A DNA stretch of 64,000 bases, from the NCBI RefSeq assembly GCF_001267885.1, contig NZ_CP012382.1, positions 1,475,001-1,539,000 of the forward strand. The letters are read 5' to 3'. Shown piece after piece: positions 1 through 8,798 of this stretch. How positions within the stretch are numbered: the first letter of the stretch is position 1; each line of letters begins with the position of its first letter. Position numbers and translations under genes: made by a program. Source of the stretch: Streptomyces ambofaciens ATCC 23877 (lineage in GTDB: Bacteria; Actinomycetota; Actinomycetes; Streptomycetales; Streptomycetaceae). The notes under the pieces are model-generated. The model had not been told where the DNA came from and made no database searches. It saw only the letters and a list, made by a program, of their open reading frames with translations.

Positions 1-227
1 GTACTCACCCGAGAGACTCTCTCAGGCTTTCCTCCGGGCGCTTCCCTTCGGTGTTTCCAACACTACCAGTGTTTCCCGGTGCTTCTGACCACCGTCCTGC
101 GAGCATGCAGAAGGCGATCCAGCGATAGGATCTGATGAGTTGGGTACTGCCGAGGCGAGGACGCGCTCGCATCGCTCAACCTCAAGCAGGAGTAACGACT
201 GTACACGGAGCCGTGGAACGGGTGCAA
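1..227 (-). promoter_or_regulatory. Putative rRNA operon promoter and 5' leader (16S gene lies off the left edge)
   Basis: Read on the minus strand, the leftmost 100 bases run through GGAAACACTGGTAGTGTT, then AAGGGAAGCGCCCGGAGG, and end with GGGTGAGTAC. From memory this is the conserved leader that precedes 16S rRNA in Streptomyces; the 16S gene would begin a few hundred bases beyond base 1. A plausible housekeeping promoter on the same strand is -35 TTGCAC (222-227), an 18-bp spacer and -10 TACAGT (198-203). That would start transcription near 190 and run leftward. The identification rests on recalled sequence similarity and position; no rRNA gene is inside the window. Confidence 0.62.
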
Positions 228-239
228 ATCCGTGGGGAC

Positions 240-255
240 TGTGGTCTAGACCTCT
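240..255 (+). promoter_or_regulatory. DasR-type operator (dre) upstream of crr
   Basis: The core TGGTCTAGACCT (242-253) differs by one base from the palindrome TGGTCTAGACCA, the known binding core of DasR, the GntR-family N-acetylglucosamine utilisation repressor of Streptomyces. It lies about 115 bp before the crr start codon. In S. coelicolor the crr-ptsI genes belong to the DasR regulon, so the site fits its neighbour. It is also only 13 bp from the -35 box of the divergent rRNA promoter proposed here. Confidence 0.8.
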
Positions 256-369
256 AATCGGAACACTCATGCGGAACCGGTACTTCCTATGACATACCCT
301 GCTGCACAGTGCGCCGTCCGGGACAGGTAGTGACGGCCCGTATACATCTCCGCCCCTGGGAGGCTTCCC

Positions 370-819
370 ATGACCACCGTCTCGTCCCCGCTCGCCGGAC
401 GTGCCATCGGACTGGCCGCCGTGCCGGACCCCGTCTTCTCCGGGGCCATGGTCGGCCCGGGTACCGCCATCGATCCCGTTCGGGAGCCCTCCGAGGCGGT
501 AGCCCCCGTGGACGGGGTCATCGTCTCCCTGCACCCGCACGCCTTCGTCGTCGTCGACGAGAGCGGGCACGGTGTGCTGACCCACCTGGGCATCGACACC
601 GTGCAGCTCAACGGAGAGGGTTTCGAGTTGCTGGTGAACAAGGGCGACACCGTCGTGCGCGGACAGGGCGTGGTGCGCTGGGACCCGGCCGCCGTCGAGG
701 CCGCGGGCAAGTCGCCGATCTGTCCGATCGTGGCCCTGGAGGCGACGGCCGAGGCCCTCACCGAGCTCCGCGAGGACGGGGAAGTGAAGGCCGGCGAAAG
801 CCTCTTCCTCTGGAAGTGA
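370..819 (+). CDS. crr: PTS glucose-type EIIA component
   Basis: This 149-residue soluble EIIA domain of the glucose/N-acetylglucosamine PTS family accepts phosphate from HPr and passes it to EIIB. The motif THLGIDTVQL (residues 71-80) contains the phospho-acceptor His72. His57 in LHPHAFV matches the second conserved histidine of the family. The length equals a stand-alone EIIA. GGGAGG lies seven bases upstream of the ATG. ptsI follows 75 bp downstream on the same strand, so the two probably form an operon. A DasR-type operator lies upstream, which suggests induction by amino sugars. HPr and the sugar-specific EIIBC are not in the window. Confidence 0.95.
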   Translation: MTTVSSPLAGRAIGLAAVPDPVFSGAMVGPGTAIDPVREPSEAVAPVDGVIVSLHPHAFVVVDESGHGVLTHLGIDTVQLNGEGFELLVNKGDTVVRGQGVVRWDPAAVEAAGKSPICPIVALEATAEALTELREDGEVKAGESLFLWK

Positions 820-894
820 CGGCAACGCCGTCACAGACGGCTGGCAGGACAACCACCGCGGCGGCGGGCCCGCCGCACTATCGGGACGGGTGAG

Positions 895-2565
895 ATGGAG
901 ACAACGCTGCGAGGCGTCGGCGTGAGCCATGGTGTGGCGATCGGCGAGGTTCGGCACATGGGGACGGCGGTGCTCGAACCGCCGGCCAAGCAGATTCCGG
1001 CCGAGGACGCGGAGCGCGAGCAGGGGCGCGCCCGCAAGGCGGTGGAGGCTGTTGCGGCCGACCTGATGGCGCGCGGCAACCTGGCCGGGGGCGAGGCCCA
1101 GGCGGTGCTCGAGGCCCAGGCCATGATGGCCCAGGATCCCGAACTGATGGCCGACGTCGAACGGCGGATCGCCGTCGGCAGCACGGCCGAGCGTGCGGTG
1201 TACGACGCCTTCGCCGCCTACCGCGCTCTGCTGGCCGGTGCCGGTGAGTACCTGGCCGGTCGCGTGGCCGACCTCGACGACGTGCGGAATCGTATCGTCG
1301 CCCGTCTGCTCGGGGTGCCGATGCCCGGTGTCCCCGACAGCGACGAGCCGTACGTCCTCATCGCGCGCGACCTGGCGCCCGCGGACACGGCGCTGCTGGA
1401 CCCGACGCTCGTCCTCGGTTTCGTCACCGAGGAGGGTGGGCCGACCAGCCACAGCGCGATCCTGGCACGAGCCCTCGGTGTGCCGGCCGTGGTGGCCCTC
1501 CCCGGAGCCGGAGAGCTCCCCGAGGGCACGGTCGTCGCCGTGGACGGGAGCACCGGCGAGATCTTCGTGAACCCGAGCGAGGAGAACAAGGCGAGGCTGG
1601 CGGCGGAGGCTGCCGAGCGCAAGGCGGCCCTGGCCGCCTCGACCGGGCCGGGTGCGACCTCGGACGGCCACAAGGTGCCGCTGCTCGCGAACATCGGTGG
1701 CCCCGCGGACGTGCCCGCGGCGGTCGAGGCCGGGGCCGAGGGTGTCGGACTCTTCCGGACCGAGTTCCTCTTCCTCGACGACAGCGAGAACGCGCCCTCG
1801 GAGGAGAAGCAGGTCGCCGCCTACCGGCAGGTGCTGGAGGCGTTCCCCGAGGGCCGGGTCGTGGTGCGGGTGCTGGACGCCGGCGCGGACAAGCCGCTGG
1901 ACTTCCTGACCCCGGGCGACGAGCCGAACCCGGCGCTGGGCGTGCGCGGGCTGCGGACGCTGCTCGACCACCCGGACGTGCTGCGCACGCAGCTGACCGC
2001 GCTGGCGAAGGCCGCCGAGGGCCTGCCCGTGTACCTCGAGGTCATGGCCCCGATGGTGGCCGACCGCGCCGACGCCAAGGCGTTCGCGGACGCCTGCCGC
2101 GAGGCCGGGCTGCGCGCAAAGTTCGGCGCCATGGTGGAGATCCCGTCGGCCGCGCTGCGGGCGCGCTCGGTGCTCCAGGAGGTCGAGTTCCTGTCGCTGG
2201 GCACGAACGACCTCGCGCAGTACACCTTCGCGGCCGACCGGCAGGTGGGTGCGGTGTCCCGGCTGCAGGACCCCTGGCAGCCGGCGCTGCTCGACCTGGT
2301 CGCGCTGTCCGCCGAGGCGGCGAAGGCCGAGGGCAAGAGCTGCGGTGTCTGCGGTGAGGCCGCGTCCGACCCGCTGCTGGCGTGTGTGCTGACCGGCCTG
2401 GGCGTCACCTCCCTCTCCATGGGAGCGGCGTCGCTCCCGTACGTGCGGGCGACGCTGGCGAAGTTCACGCTGGCGCAGTGCGAGCGTGCCGCCGCGGCCG
2501 CCCGGGCCGCGGACAGCGCCGAGGAGGCGCGGAACGCCGCTCAGGCGGTGCTGTCCGGCGAGTAG
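895..2565 (+). CDS. ptsI: Phosphoenolpyruvate-protein phosphotransferase (PTS enzyme I)
   Basis: Enzyme I (556 residues) takes phosphate from PEP and transfers it to HPr. The signature GGPTSHSAI places the phospho-histidine at His186. The PEP-binding barrel shows GLFRTEFLFL, the metal-ligand segment LSLGTNDLAQYTF, and GVCGEAASDP with the conserved C-terminal cysteine. The domain order is the usual one: N-terminal HPr-binding and phospho-His domains, then a PEP-utilising TIM barrel. Length is close to the roughly 570 residues of the family. The gene follows crr and shares its control region. A long hairpin just beyond the stop codon ends the unit. Confidence 0.96.
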   Translation: METTLRGVGVSHGVAIGEVRHMGTAVLEPPAKQIPAEDAEREQGRARKAVEAVAADLMARGNLAGGEAQAVLEAQAMMAQDPELMADVERRIAVGSTAERAVYDAFAAYRALLAGAGEYLAGRVADLDDVRNRIVARLLGVPMPGVPDSDEPYVLIARDLAPADTALLDPTLVLGFVTEEGGPTSHSAILARALGVPAVVALPGAGELPEGTVVAVDGSTGEIFVNPSEENKARLAAEAAERKAALAASTGPGATSDGHKVPLLANIGGPADVPAAVEAGAEGVGLFRTEFLFLDDSENAPSEEKQVAAYRQVLEAFPEGRVVVRVLDAGADKPLDFLTPGDEPNPALGVRGLRTLLDHPDVLRTQLTALAKAAEGLPVYLEVMAPMVADRADAKAFADACREAGLRAKFGAMVEIPSAALRARSVLQEVEFLSLGTNDLAQYTFAADRQVGAVSRLQDPWQPALLDLVALSAEAAKAEGKSCGVCGEAASDPLLACVLTGLGVTSLSMGAASLPYVRATLAKFTLAQCERAAAAARAADSAEEARNAAQAVLSGE

Positions 2566-2591
2566 GTACCGGGCGGGCCGGCATGGCCGAG

Positions 2592-2629
2592 GTGCGGGGC
2601 GTTCCACCTTCGGGTGGGGCGCCCCGCAC
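2592..2629. terminator. Bidirectional hairpin terminator between ptsI and the convergent gene
   Basis: A 17-bp stem, with two G-T pairs, flanks a TTCG tetraloop: left arm 2592-2608, loop 2609-2612, right arm 2613-2629. It sits 26 bp after ptsI and overlaps the stop-codon end of the minus-strand gene, so it can serve both. There is no T tract, which is common for Streptomyces terminators. Confidence 0.75.
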
Positions 2630-2633
2630 GCGT

Positions 2634-3524
2634 TCAGTGGTGGTGTCCCGGTGGCAGGCGGTCGTCTCCGAGGTCGGGCGGCGCGCAGTAGTCGACGTTG
2701 GATTCCGGGGAGATGAGGTCACCCGACTCGACGTCGGTGCAGTAGGCGTCGAAGACCTCACCGGCGGTGAGGGGTTCGAGGCCGTATCCCCGCAGGCGCC
2801 AGCCGTGGACGCGGTCGGGCCCGCCGGGGGTGCTGACGCGCATGACCAGTCCGCCGGGGCTGTGGGTGGCGAGGCCGAGGGCGAGGACGCCGGTGAATTC
2901 GAGGGCCTCGGCCTCGTCGACGTGCGGGGTGCCGTCGAGATCGTCGTCGGCGTGGAGGACCGCGACCAGGGTCTCCGGGGCGCCGGAGACGCTGCAGACG
3001 AGGTGCCGGTCGCCCGGTGGAGCCGTCTCGAGGACCCGGCGAAGGAGGCGGGAGGCCCGGGCGAAGGCGGCTCGGCCCAGGTCCTCGCCGCAGGTGGCGC
3101 AGCTGCCGAGGCGCGCGAGGAGGGTGGACGCGTACTCCCAAGTGGCCCGGCGGACGGCTTCGTCGACGAGGGCGGGGAGGAGGTCTGCGAGGGGCTGGCC
3201 CTCGTACGGAACGGTGGGTCCGCGGGCGGCGAGCTCGGCGGCGAACCGGCTGCGGCTGGCGGGGGCGTCGGGGTCGAGGCCGGCCGCCATGCAGAAGTCG
3301 GCGTACTCCTCCGGGTCGAAGAGGGCGACGGTGGTGTGGGTGCCCTGTGACGCGCGGGCCCTGAGCAGGGCTTCCACCTGACGCAGGTAGGTGGCGTGGT
3401 CGTCGAAGGTGAAGCTGCGGTAGCGCCGCATGGCGCGGAAGTCGTGCTCGTCGGCGAGCAGTCCGATGGTGCCGGCGATCTCCCGCCGCAGTACGCGTCG
3501 CGTGGTCTGGTCGGTGTGCGCCAT
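2634..3524 (-). CDS. Conserved hypothetical protein with a CxxC pair
   Basis: I do not recognise a characterised family. The product has 296 residues from the ATG at 3524, which is preceded by GGGGGA; an upstream in-frame ATG at 3557 has no such support. The protein looks soluble, with no signal peptide or membrane segment. It has a helical N-terminal half, the motif GSCATCGED near residue 165 that could bind a metal, an acidic segment (HADDDLDG) and a His-rich end (PPGHHH). It is convergent with ptsI, sharing its terminator, and lies downstream of and on the same strand as the acetoacetyl-CoA synthetase gene. In S. coelicolor a similar gene follows ptsI, which suggests it is conserved in the genus. 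Confidence 0.75.
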   Translation of the reverse strand: MAHTDQTTRRVLRREIAGTIGLLADEHDFRAMRRYRSFTFDDHATYLRQVEALLRARASQGTHTTVALFDPEEYADFCMAAGLDPDAPASRSRFAAELAARGPTVPYEGQPLADLLPALVDEAVRRATWEYASTLLARLGSCATCGEDLGRAAFARASRLLRRVLETAPPGDRHLVCSVSGAPETLVAVLHADDDLDGTPHVDEAEALEFTGVLALGLATHSPGGLVMRVSTPGGPDRVHGWRLRGYGLEPLTAGEVFDAYCTDVESGDLISPESNVDYCAPPDLGDDRLPPGHHH

Positions 3525-3604
3525 GTTTCCCCCTGTGCGCGGTGAATCAATGCTCACTCACAGTAATCGGCGGCACTGACAACGGCGGCGGGCAGGGGCC
3601 GGGA

Positions 3605-3630
3605 GCCGGTCGCCCCTCGGGGCGACCGGG
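3605..3630 (-). terminator. Hairpin downstream of the acetoacetyl-CoA synthetase gene
   Basis: CCGGTCGCCC and GGGCGACCGG form an inverted repeat around a short C/T/G loop. It starts about 18 bp after the stop codon at 3648 on the minus strand. It is GC-rich without a T tract. Confidence 0.6.
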
Positions 3631-3647
3631 CTCGTCGGTCGGCGTGG

Positions 3648-5624
3648 TCAGGGGCGCTTGCGGGCGAGGTCCTCGTAGAAGTGGAGCAGGTCGAGGTTGT
3701 CGATCGAGCCGGGGTTGACGGCCTTGTCGAGCGGGGTGCCCTGCAGGAGGCGTTTGACCGGGACCTCGATGCGTTTGCCGGTCAGGGTGTGCGGGACGCC
3801 GGGGACCTCGATCACCTCGTCGGGAACGTGACGCGGGGAGAGCTGTTCGCGGATGGTCCGCTTGATGCGGTCGAGCAGGTCCTCGTCGAGAACGGCCCCG
3901 GGGGCGAGGTGGACGAAGAGGGGCATCCAGTAGCCGCCGTCGGGCTGTTCGACGCCGATCACGAGGGATTCCTTGATCTCGGGCAGACGCTCGACGGCCT
4001 CGTAGATGTCGGCCGAGCCCATGCGGACGCCCTGCCGGTTGAGAGTGGAGTCGGAGCGGCCGTGGATGACGACGGACCCGCGGGCGGTGAGGGTGATCCA
4101 GTCGCCGTGCCGCCAGACGCCGGGATAGGTGTCGAAGTAGCTGTCGTGATAGCGGCTGCCGTCGGGATCGTTCCAGAAGCGGATCGGCATCGAGGGCATG
4201 GGGTTGGTGACGACGAGCTCGCCGACCTCGTCAGTCAGGGGCGTGCCGCCCGGGTCCCAGGACTGCAGGTCGGTGCCCAGGCCGGGGGCCTGGAGCTCGC
4301 CGATGTGCACCGGGAGGGTCGGTACGGCGCCCGCGAAGCAGGAGCACACGTCGGTGCCGCCGCTGACGGAGGCGATCCACAGGTCCGCCCCGCTCTCCGC
4401 GAACTCGTCGTGCAGCCAGCGGAAGCCGTCGGGCGGGAGGGGGGAGCCGGTGGTGGCGACGCACTGGATGCGGGAGAGGTCGTGGTCACGGGCGGGGTGC
4501 ACACCGGCCTTGCGGCAGGCCATGACGTAGGCGGCGGAGGTGCCGAAGAGCGTCGCCCCGGTGCGTTCGGCGATGCGCCACTGGGCGCCCGTGTCGGGAT
4601 GGCCGGGGCTGCCGTCGTACAGGACGATCGTGGTGCCGGTGAGCAGGCCGGAGACGAGGAAGTTCCACATCATCCAGCCGGTCGAGGTGTACCAGAAGAA
4701 CCGGTCCTCGGGACCGAGGTCGCAGTGCAGGCCGAGCTGCTTGAGGTGCTCGACCAGGATGCCGCCCTGGGACTGGACGATGGCCTTGGGCAGGCCGGTG
4801 GTGCCGGAGGAGTAGAGCACCCACAGGGGGTGGTCGAACGGCACCTGCTCGAAGACGGGTTCCGTGTCCGCGGCCGTCAGGGTCTCCCAGTCCAGCGCGC
4901 CGTCCGGGGCCTTGCTGCCGAGGAGCGGGATGTGGATCACGGCGCGCAGGGTGGGCAGTTCGCGGCGGAGTTCGGCCACGGTGTCGCGGCGGTCGTGCTC
5001 CTTGCCCCCGTAGCGGTAGCCGTCGACGGTGAACAGGACGACGGGTTCGACCTGCTGGAAGCGGTCGAGGACGCTGCGGGCGCCGAAGTCGGGGGCGCAG
5101 GAGGTCCAGACGCCCCCCACCGCGGCGGTGGCGAGGAGGGCGACGACGGCCTGCGGGATGTTCGGGAGGTAGCCGCTGACGCGGTCGCCCGGGCGTACGC
5201 CGAGGGTGCGCAGTTCGGCGGCGAGGGAGCCGACCTGGCGGCGCAGCTCGGACCAGGAGACGGGACTCGGTTCATGGGTCTCGTCGACGTGGAGGAGTGC
5301 CGGTTCGTCCGCTCGGGTGGCGGCCGCGCGCAGGGCGTGCTCGGCGTAGTTGAGCGTGGCGCCGGCGAACCACTGGGCGCCGGGCATGGAGCGGTCGCCC
5401 AGTACGCGCGCGTAGGGGGTCGAGAAGCGGACGTCGAACCACTCCGTGACGGCCTTCCAGAAGGTGTCCAGTTCGTCGACGGACCAGCGGTGCAGGGCGG
5501 CGTAGCCGCCTTCGGCGGGCGCGCCGTGGTGTTCTGCGGCCCAGGTCTGGAAGCTGGTGATCCGTGCCTGGGCGATGCGCTGCGGATCTGGCTGCCAGAG
5601 CGGCTGCGGGTTCACGGTCGACAT
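3648..5624 (-). CDS. Acetoacetyl-CoA synthetase (AMP-forming)
   Basis: This ANL-superfamily ligase activates acetoacetate to acetoacetyl-CoA through an acyl-adenylate. The adenylation P-loop motif is YSSGTTGLPKAIVQ. A later acyl-CoA synthetase motif reads YDTYPGVWRHGDWIT, and the C-terminal SRxTLNRQGVRMG segment followed by LTGKRIEVPVK carries the usual catalytic lysine. Size (658 residues) matches the acetoacetate-CoA ligase subfamily, which is longer than most acyl-CoA synthetases. I start at the ATG at 5624 (MSTVNPQPLWQPDP); 45 additional in-frame codons upstream are arginine-rich and lack homology-like features. The gene is divergent from the GH31 gene. Its likely role is ketone-body or acetoacetate salvage into acetyl-CoA or polyketide and leucine metabolism. 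Confidence 0.88.
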   Translation of the reverse strand: MSTVNPQPLWQPDPQRIAQARITSFQTWAAEHHGAPAEGGYAALHRWSVDELDTFWKAVTEWFDVRFSTPYARVLGDRSMPGAQWFAGATLNYAEHALRAAATRADEPALLHVDETHEPSPVSWSELRRQVGSLAAELRTLGVRPGDRVSGYLPNIPQAVVALLATAAVGGVWTSCAPDFGARSVLDRFQQVEPVVLFTVDGYRYGGKEHDRRDTVAELRRELPTLRAVIHIPLLGSKAPDGALDWETLTAADTEPVFEQVPFDHPLWVLYSSGTTGLPKAIVQSQGGILVEHLKQLGLHCDLGPEDRFFWYTSTGWMMWNFLVSGLLTGTTIVLYDGSPGHPDTGAQWRIAERTGATLFGTSAAYVMACRKAGVHPARDHDLSRIQCVATTGSPLPPDGFRWLHDEFAESGADLWIASVSGGTDVCSCFAGAVPTLPVHIGELQAPGLGTDLQSWDPGGTPLTDEVGELVVTNPMPSMPIRFWNDPDGSRYHDSYFDTYPGVWRHGDWITLTARGSVVIHGRSDSTLNRQGVRMGSADIYEAVERLPEIKESLVIGVEQPDGGYWMPLFVHLAPGAVLDEDLLDRIKRTIREQLSPRHVPDEVIEVPGVPHTLTGKRIEVPVKRLLQGTPLDKAVNPGSIDNLDLLHFYEDLARKRP

Positions 5625-5837
5625 GGGGCGGCTCCCGGACTGTGCGCGTCGTGTGCGTCCTCCGCGCACGGGCTGGGGTGTGCGCGTGACGCGGCTGACA
5701 CGGACGATGCCATGTGATCGACTTCCACACCAGGGCGCGCCCCACATAGTCGGTGTCATGAAGATGTGGTGCGGTCACGGGTGAACGGCAGTTGAACGAC
5801 ACCCGCGCGGGCGTTGATCGGTGGCAGGGTGAGCAGC

Positions 5838-8198
5838 ATGGACGGTCGTGACCTGGTGCGTTCGATGAAGGCGGTCGGTTCTGCGGGGGCGACGCAGGGG
5901 TTGCGTACCGTACGGGCGGCCTGGCGCAGGCGTCGTGCCGACGCGGCGGGTCTGCCACCTCGGGGTGCGGAGCGTGCGCGGGTGCCGGGGCCCATGCGGG
6001 AGGTGGAGCCGGGACCCGGCGGCGGGGTCGTCCGGTTCAGCCGCTCGGAGCTGCAGGTCCGCGTCGCGGTGAACGGTGCCGTGTTCTGGGGCTGGGACGG
6101 CGCCGGGGCGGAGCCCTCGTACGCGTTGGCGGGCCGCTGTCCGGAGCCGGACCCGCGGGCGGTGCTGGAGCCGGACAAGGACGGCGGCTGGCGGGTGGTG
6201 GCCGAGCGGGCGACGGTGGCCGTGTCCCGGCACGGCGCGGTCGAGGTCCGTACGCCCGGTGGTGTCGTGCTGCGCCGTGATCTGCCGCCCCGCTGGTGGG
6301 AGCCGGTCGGTGGCGGCCCGGCGCGCTGGTCGCAGCGGTCGGAGGTGGCGGCGGACGCCCGGTTCTTCGGGCTCGGCGGACGGGCTGCGGGGCCGCGGTT
6401 GCGGGAGGGGACGTACCGGCTGTGGAACACCGGGCCGGGCGGGTCTCTCGCGCCGGGCGACGATCCGTCGTCCCTCACGATGCCGGTGCAGTTGGTGGTG
6501 GCCGACGCGGGCACGCATCTGGTATTCCACGACAGTTCGTGGGACGGCACCGTGACACTGCGGGAGGGCGAGGAGGGGGCGGGGTCGGGGCACGACCGGC
6601 CCGGGCGGAGCGTGCTGCGCATGGACGGGGGCCCGCTGCGGTGCTGGGTGACGGTGGGCACTCCCGCGCGCGTGCTGCTTGCCTGGGCCTCGCTGACCGG
6701 GGCGCCGGCGCTGCCGCCGGCGTGGGCGCTCGGTCACCATCACGCGCGGTCGGGGTCCGGCGACGAGCAGGAGGTACGGCGTACCGTCATCGATCACCAG
6801 GAGCGTGATCTGCCGCTCGACGCCGTGCATCTGGGCGTCGGTCACCTTGACGCCCACGAGCCGTTCACCGTGGACGAGGAGCGGTACCCGAAACTGCCCG
6901 TCCTCGCCGAGGAGCTGCGCCGGGACGGCGTCCGGCTGGTGTCGGCCGTCGTTCCCTCGGTGCCGACCGCGTCCGGCGGCGCCGTGTACGAGAGCGGGAC
7001 GGGCGCGGACGCCTTCGTGCGCGGCGCCGCGGGGCCGGTCCTGCGGGGTGCGGCCCCATCCGGTGACGTGGTCTTTCCGGACTTCACGAACGCGGGTGCG
7101 CGTGCCTGGTGGGGCGGGCTCCACGAGGAGCGGCTCGGGCAGGGGTTCGGCGGGGTCTGGCACGACCTGAACGAGCCCACCTCGTCGGCCGCGTTCGGGG
7201 ATCCGACCCTGCCGCTTTCGGCCCGGCATGCGCTGGAGGACCGCGGCGGTGACCACCGGGAGGCCCACAACGTGTACGCGCTGTGCATGGCCCGGGCCGC
7301 GTTCGAGGGCTTGCGGACCCTGGCGCCCGAGGAGCGCCCGTTCGTCTTCTCGCGCTCCGGGTGGGCGGGGATGCAGCGTTACGGCGGCGCGTGGTCGGGG
7401 GCGGTGGCCACGGGATGGCCGGGGCTGCGTGCCTCGCTGTCGCTGGTGATGGGGCTCGGACTGTGCGGGGTGCCGTACTCGGGGACGGACGTGGGCGGGG
7501 TGGGCGGGAGGCCGTCGCCGGAGCTGTACCTGCGGTGGCTCCAGCTGGCGGCCCACCTGCCGCTGTTCCGGACCCACGGGGACCTGCGGGCGGGGGGCGG
7601 GGTGCCGTGGGAGTTCGGTTCCGAGGTGTTGGAGCACGCGCGCGCGTCGCTCGTCGAGCGCCGGCGGCTGCTGCCGTACTTCGTGACCCTGGCGCATCTG
7701 GCCCGTCGGACGGGCGCGCCCTACGTACGGCCGCTGTGGTGGTCGTCGCCGGAGGAGCGTGCGCTGCGGGACTGCGAGGACGCCTTCCTGCTGGGTGACT
7801 GTCTGCTGGTGGCCCCGGTGCTGGGGCCGGGGGTGGACCGGCGGGCGGTGCGGTTGCCGCGGGGGCGGTGGTACGACGTGGTGACGGAGCGGGCGTACGA
7901 GGGGCCCGCGCAGGTTCTCGTCGAAGCTCCGCCGGCGCGGATTCCGGTGCTCGCGCGCGCGGGAGCGGTGCTTCCGGTGCGTGGGGAGGACGGAGGGCCG
8001 CAGCTGGAGGTGTGGGCGCCCGCGCGGGGGCGGATCGGCGGGGGGCTGGTGGTGCCGGACGCGGGAGACGGCTGGGTGGAGCCGGAGATCGAGCGGTACG
8101 TCTCGCGCTGGGAGGGGCGGCGGGTGGTCGTGGAGCGGGAGGTCGAGGGCGGCGTGGCCGAGCCGTCCTGCCCGGTGCGGGTCCGCGGGCTCGCGTAG
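5838..8198 (+). CDS. Glycoside hydrolase family 31 protein lacking the usual acid/base aspartate
   Basis: The product is a 786-residue GH31 (alpha-glucosidase type) barrel. The nucleophile motif GVWHDLNEPT places the nucleophile at Asp443. The following segment RSGWAGMQRYGGAWSG is clearly the acid/base region, which in GH31 enzymes reads W-S/T-G-D. Here the next codon (7401-7403) is GCG, so Ala522 replaces that aspartate. The remaining fold motifs (GVPYSGTDVGG and LPLFRTHGD) are intact. There is no signal peptide, so the protein is cytoplasmic. I start at the ATG at 5838; an in-frame start at 5814 is possible. The natural substrate would be an alpha-glucoside, but activity is doubtful without the acid/base residue. 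Confidence 0.88.
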   Translation: MDGRDLVRSMKAVGSAGATQGLRTVRAAWRRRRADAAGLPPRGAERARVPGPMREVEPGPGGGVVRFSRSELQVRVAVNGAVFWGWDGAGAEPSYALAGRCPEPDPRAVLEPDKDGGWRVVAERATVAVSRHGAVEVRTPGGVVLRRDLPPRWWEPVGGGPARWSQRSEVAADARFFGLGGRAAGPRLREGTYRLWNTGPGGSLAPGDDPSSLTMPVQLVVADAGTHLVFHDSSWDGTVTLREGEEGAGSGHDRPGRSVLRMDGGPLRCWVTVGTPARVLLAWASLTGAPALPPAWALGHHHARSGSGDEQEVRRTVIDHQERDLPLDAVHLGVGHLDAHEPFTVDEERYPKLPVLAEELRRDGVRLVSAVVPSVPTASGGAVYESGTGADAFVRGAAGPVLRGAAPSGDVVFPDFTNAGARAWWGGLHEERLGQGFGGVWHDLNEPTSSAAFGDPTLPLSARHALEDRGGDHREAHNVYALCMARAAFEGLRTLAPEERPFVFSRSGWAGMQRYGGAWSGAVATGWPGLRASLSLVMGLGLCGVPYSGTDVGGVGGRPSPELYLRWLQLAAHLPLFRTHGDLRAGGGVPWEFGSEVLEHARASLVERRRLLPYFVTLAHLARRTGAPYVRPLWWSSPEERALRDCEDAFLLGDCLLVAPVLGPGVDRRAVRLPRGRWYDVVTERAYEGPAQVLVEAPPARIPVLARAGAVLPVRGEDGGPQLEVWAPARGRIGGGLVVPDAGDGWVEPEIERYVSRWEGRRVVVEREVEGGVAEPSCPVRVRGLA

Positions 8199-8215
8199 GG
8201 CGCGTAGGGCGTGAT

Positions 8216-8752
8216 TCAGACGTAGCGGCCCTCGAACCAGGCCCGCACGGCGCGGGTGTGCAGGGGGAAGGCGAGGTCCTGCGCTCTGCGCAGCAGGTGC
8301 CATCCCTCGGTCTCGTTCGTGGCGGCGGACCTCGGGAGCCCGTGGGCCGGCCGCTCGGGGAGGAGTCCGAAGAGCAGCAGGTGGCCGTCGGGCGAGCTCA
8401 TGGCGTCGGCGAGCCGCACGCCGCGGCTCGCCGCGTCGATGCCCGTCTCCTCCTTGAGCTCGCGGACCACGGCCCGCCGCCAGTCCTCCCGGTCGTCGAC
8501 ATAGCCCCCGGGCAGTGCGATGCCACCCCGCGCGGGGGCGACGGTACGGGTGATGACGACCAGGGCGGTGCCCTGGGTGTCGTACACGGGCTGGAGGGCG
8601 ACCGCTACCGGCAGCGGGTTGCGGTAGGCCGTGGTGCCGCACGCCGGGCACGTGCGGGGCCAGCCGGAGACGCCCTCTCCGTAGCGTGTTCCGCAGCTCG
8701 AACAGTGCGAACCGGGTGCGGAACCGGGAACGGGGACTCGGGTTTCGGACAC
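8216..8752 (-). CDS. NUDIX hydrolase with N-terminal zinc ribbon
   Basis: This 178-residue protein begins with a four-cysteine zinc ribbon (CSSCG and CPACG) and a YRNPLPVAVAL linker typical of NudC-like and zinc-ribbon NUDIX proteins. The Nudix box is GGYVDDREDWRRAVVRELK followed by EETGI, matching GX5EX7REUXEEXGU. It should hydrolyse a nucleoside diphosphate linked to another group; the substrate cannot be read from the motif. The start codon is GTG. The gene ends 17 bp from the GH31 stop on the opposite strand. Confidence 0.88.
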   Translation of the reverse strand: MSETRVPVPGSAPGSHCSSCGTRYGEGVSGWPRTCPACGTTAYRNPLPVAVALQPVYDTQGTALVVITRTVAPARGGIALPGGYVDDREDWRRAVVRELKEETGIDAASRGVRLADAMSSPDGHLLLFGLLPERPAHGLPRSAATNETEGWHLLRRAQDLAFPLHTRAVRAWFEGRYV

Positions 8753-8798
8753 GCGGCGGACTGTATCCGATCCTCGAAGGGCGGCTCCGGCAGGCGGC

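Noticed and set aside
22..2607. Long minus-strand frame opposite crr-ptsI
   Set aside because: It is an antisense shadow of two clear PTS genes, with Arg/His/Gly-rich translation and no family features.
3681..5717. Long plus-strand frame opposite the acetoacetyl-CoA synthetase gene
   Set aside because: The minus strand carries all synthetase motifs. The plus frame is compositional noise from high GC.
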